Assembly (NCBI GenBank): GCA_029865195.1
Contig: JAOUHH010000028.1
Location: forward strand, 1-15,559
Direction of reading: 5' to 3'
DNA: 15,559 nt
DNA from: Desulfobulbaceae bacterium
GTDB taxonomy: Bacteria > Desulfobacterota > Desulfobulbia > Desulfobulbales > UBA5123
Within the stretch, counting starts at the first letter, position 1. The number at the start of each line of letters is the position of its first letter. The notes under the pieces were generated by a model. It made no database searches. It was not told where the DNA came from and saw only the letters and a list, made by a program, of their open reading frames with translations. Of the stretch, positions 14,033 to 15,559 are shown one piece after another. The position numbers and the translations under genes were made by a program.

Positions 14033-14190
14033 GCAAGCTGCGGCTCCCCGCCGAACCCGACAAACGCCCAGCCGACGAGGGGGTAAACGCCGCGGAACTG
14101 GCGGTGCTGACCGGCGAGCAGGAAGGGCGGCGGCCGACCAAGCAGGCGCGCAAGAGACCGGCGCGCAATAAAAAAAGGGTTACAGCCTGA
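14020..14190 (+). CDS. Small basic protein, last gene of the HDOD-kinase operon (putative)
   Basis: A 56-codon frame starts with ATG at 14020, 13 nt before the end of the ExeA-like gene, and stops at 14190. The product is hydrophilic, with an acidic/neutral middle (ADEGVNAAELAVLTGEQEG) and a strongly basic Arg/Lys-rich tail, suggesting nucleic-acid or membrane-surface binding. I recognise no family. Overlap with the upstream gene fits translational coupling, as elsewhere in this operon, and the start has no strong ribosome binding site of its own. Its last codons and stop lie within the hairpin that terminates the convergent tRNA gene. It could be a chance frame, but operon position and GC-rich codon use favour a real gene. 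Confidence 0.5.
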   Translation: MGKISKLRLPAEPDKRPADEGVNAAELAVLTGEQEGRRPTKQARKRPARNKKRVTA

Positions 14191-14205
14191 TCGGCTGTAA
14201 CCCTT
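14175..14205 (-). terminator. Intrinsic terminator of the tRNA-Arg gene
   Basis: A perfect 13-bp inverted repeat (aagggttacagcc / ggctgtaaccctt) flanks a 5-nt loop. On the minus strand it is followed by a run of seven T, making a classical Rho-independent terminator 9 nt past the tRNA 3' end. On the plus strand the downstream sequence is gaaatgactgg with no T-tract, so it should not efficiently terminate the operon coming from the other side. The stop codon of the small plus-strand gene lies at the loop. Confidence 0.85.
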
Positions 14206-14213
14206 GAAATGAC

Positions 14214-14290
14214 TGGTGCGCCCGGCACGATTCGAACGTGCGACCTGCGGATTCGTAGTCCGACACTCTATCCAGCTGAGCTACGGGCGC
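14214..14290 (-). tRNA. tRNA-Arg (anticodon ACG)
   Basis: On the minus strand, a 77-nt cloverleaf is complete. The acceptor stem is GCGCCCG/CGGGCGC with discriminator A and encoded CCA. The D-arm is GCTCAGCTGGATAGAGT, the anticodon loop CTACGAA gives ACG, and the T-arm is GCACG-TTCGAAT-CGTGC. The ACG anticodon is normally edited to ICG by TadA and reads CGU, CGC and CGA. The anticodon stem has T27 opposite C43, a mismatch at its outer pair. A well-formed promoter lies just upstream and an intrinsic terminator just downstream, so this is a single-gene transcription unit. Confidence 0.97.
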
Positions 14291-14306
14291 GTACAAAGAT
14301 GGCAGC

Positions 14307-14335
14307 TTTATACCTTATCTTTCCCCCTTCTTCAA
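14307..14335 (-). promoter_or_regulatory. Promoter of the tRNA-Arg gene
   Basis: On the minus strand TTGAAG (14335-14330) and TATAAA (14312-14307) are exactly 17 nt apart, a good sigma-70-type match. Transcription would start near 14300, about 10 nt before the mature 5' end of the tRNA. Confidence 0.7.
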
Positions 14336-14409
14336 CAAGAATATCGCCTTGGCCGGAACGGCGGCCTGGCCTTGCTAAAGCCATGACCTGCCGAAAAAAG
14401 GATATTTTT

Positions 14410-14439
14410 TTGCATTTCAAAGCCTCTTATATATACAAT
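14410..14439 (+). promoter_or_regulatory. Candidate promoter for the C-terminal membrane-protein gene
   Basis: In the AT-rich stretch before the last gene, TTGCAT at 14410-14415 is followed by TATACA at 14432 (16-nt spacing) or TACAAT at 14434-14439 (18-nt spacing). This is about 100 nt upstream of the ATG at 14540. It also diverges from the tRNA promoter. Confidence 0.4.
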
Positions 14440-14455
14440 AAAAAATCAAATTAAG

Positions 14456-14466
14456 GGGTTACAGCC
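14456..14466 (+). repeat. Second copy of the tRNA terminator arm sequence
   Basis: The 11-mer gggttacagcc here is identical to 14177-14187 within the tRNA terminator, with 13 of 14 bases matching when extended leftward. The two copies are in direct orientation and bracket the tRNA gene. It may be a duplication remnant; no integrase or element lies between them. Confidence 0.4.
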
Positions 14467-14539
14467 CAAAAAATATCCGGCTGAAGCCTGCCCCGCCCCT
14501 CTTCGCGACTGTTGCCGCCAAACGGTAAAGGAGTAACGC

Positions 14540-15559
14540 ATGGACCCCGCCGCCCTGATTCCGACTCCGGACACCATCCCGGTTGCCTGGGGATGGTTCC
14601 AGTTTCTGCTGATGCTGACCTTCGTGCTCCACCTGTTGCTGATGAACGCGATGCTGGGCGGGGCGATGATCGCCCTGACCACCCATACCCTCAACCCCGA
14701 GGGCTCGCCGGTGATCTGCCGGCAGATGGCGCACAAACTCACCTACCTGATCGCCTTCGCGGTCAACTTCGGGGTGGCGCCGCTCCTCTTCCTGCAGGTG
14801 CTCTACGGCCATTTCTTCTACACCAGCTCGGTGCTGATGGCCCGCCACTGGCTGACCATCATCGGCCTGCTGATCCTCGCCTACTACAGCGCCTATATCT
14901 ATCATCTCAAGTACAAGGCGCTGGGAGCCGGCCGGGTGCGGGTGCTCTGGCTGGTGGTGACGCCGCTGCTGGTCATCGGCTTTCTCTTCACCAACAATAT
15001 GACGATGATGCTGAACCCCGAGGTCTGGCCGCAATACTTCAGCCAACCGAACGGCACCCTCCTGAACCTCAAGGAGCCCACCCTGCTCCCCCGTTACCTC
15101 CACTTTCTCGTCGCTTCGCTGGCCATCGGCGGCCTTTTCATCGCCCTGCTCAATCACTTCGGCCAGGAGGACAATACCGGCGCGGAACGCCGCATCGCCA
15201 CCGGCCTGAACTGGTTCTGCGGCGCCACCGTCGTGCAGCTGGGCGTCGGCACCCTGTTTTTGTTCAGCCTGCCGGCGCACATCCGCCAGCCCTTTTTGGG
15301 CGGGGAAGCCCTGCCCACCGCCCTGCTTGCCATAGCCCTCGCCATCGCCCTAGCCGCGATCATCCTCGGCATCCGGCGCAAGCTCTGGCCCACGGTGGCC
15401 GCCGCGGTCAGCCTGGTGGTGCTCATGGCCCTCATCCGCGATCTGGTCCGGCGCGCCTATCTCGCCCCCTACTTCAAGCCCGCCGACCTGACGGTGGCCC
15501 AGCAAAGCCAGTATGACCTGCTGGCCCTGTTCTTCGTCCTGCTGGTGCTTACCGTCGGG
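14540..15559 (+). CDS. Polytopic membrane protein, 3'-truncated by the window end
   Basis: The frame is open for 340 codons from an ATG at 14540 to the window edge. A strong AAAGGAG ribosome binding site lies 6 nt upstream. At least eight hydrophobic helices are visible, beginning with GWFQFLLMLTFVLHLLLM and including FGVAPLLFLQVLYGHFFY, WLTIIGLLILAYYSAYIYH, VLWLVVTPLLVIGFLF and YLHFLVASLAIGGLFIAL. Several histidines lie within or at the ends of these helices (in FVLHLL, YGHFF, ARHWL, IYHLK, YLHFLV and LNHFG). This would suit b-type haem ligation and recalls cytochrome bd-like quinol-reactive subunits. That likeness is only of general character; I do not recognise the family with certainty. 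An electron-transfer membrane subunit is the best guess, and the missing C-terminal part and next genes would help decide. Confidence 0.75.
   Translation, partial: MDPAALIPTPDTIPVAWGWFQFLLMLTFVLHLLLMNAMLGGAMIALTTHTLNPEGSPVICRQMAHKLTYLIAFAVNFGVAPLLFLQVLYGHFFYTSSVLMARHWLTIIGLLILAYYSAYIYHLKYKALGAGRVRVLWLVVTPLLVIGFLFTNNMTMMLNPEVWPQYFSQPNGTLLNLKEPTLLPRYLHFLVASLAIGGLFIALLNHFGQEDNTGAERRIATGLNWFCGATVVQLGVGTLFLFSLPAHIRQPFLGGEALPTALLAIALAIALAAIILGIRRKLWPTVAAAVSLVVLMALIRDLVRRAYLAPYFKPADLTVAQQSQYDLLALFFVLLVLTVG

Noticed and set aside
14512..15516. 334-aa Pro/Arg-rich plus-strand frame
   Set aside because: It overlaps the membrane-protein frame that has a strong ribosome binding site and clear hydrophobic helices; this alternative has neither.
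1..15559. CRISPR arrays, insertion sequences, phage genes or toxin-antitoxin pairs
   Set aside because: None is visible: no spaced short repeats, no transposase or integrase motifs, and no terminal inverted repeats around any gene.

Overview
The window is about 15.6 kb of GC-rich bacterial chromosome, dense with genes for sensing and signal transduction. The mix suggests a motile or surface-associated Gram-negative bacterium: c-di-GMP signalling, a hybrid histidine kinase with an HDOD domain, a CheW-type coupling protein, a GT-C/TPR membrane protein and a two-domain rhodanese. The style is that of Desulfobacterota (Desulfobulbales or Desulfuromonadia relatives). That placement is inference from gene content and base composition; no ribosomal marker is present. 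No insertion sequence, CRISPR array or phage gene is visible.

Layout. Positions 149-2032 (-) encode the chaperone HtpG. It is separated by a 343-nt, lower-GC divergent intergenic region with two terminator-like hairpins from a membrane-bound dCache diguanylate cyclase (2376-3938, +). A 24-codon overlapping mini-ORF then leads into a TMTC-like GT-C/TPR membrane protein (3993-6161, +). Converging on that pair is a 643-aa protein (6198-8129, -) joining a CheY-like receiver, a cytoplasmic NrtA/NMT1-type substrate-binding domain and a CheW domain. A divergent rhodanese follows (8316-9152, +), with palindromes in the shared promoter region.

Positions 9391-14190 (+) form a tightly overlapping operon. 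Its genes are an HDOD/GAF-like/histidine kinase/receiver protein, a MinD/ParA-type ATPase with an N-terminal MerR-like helix-turn-helix, an ExeA-like AAA ATPase, and probably a 56-aa basic protein. The first three are joined by ATGA stop/start overlaps. The operon converges on a tRNA-Arg(ACG) gene (14214-14290, -), whose intrinsic terminator lies inside the last codons of the small gene. The window ends in an incomplete polytopic membrane protein (14540 onward, +).

The two most interesting things are the REC-SBP-CheW fusion and the HDOD-kinase/MinD-like/ExeA-like operon. The fusion looks like a soluble chemoreceptor merged with a CheV-like coupling protein. The operon looks like a signal-controlled spatial-organisation or envelope-assembly module of unknown output. 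Both readings come from domain logic and have not been tested by database search.
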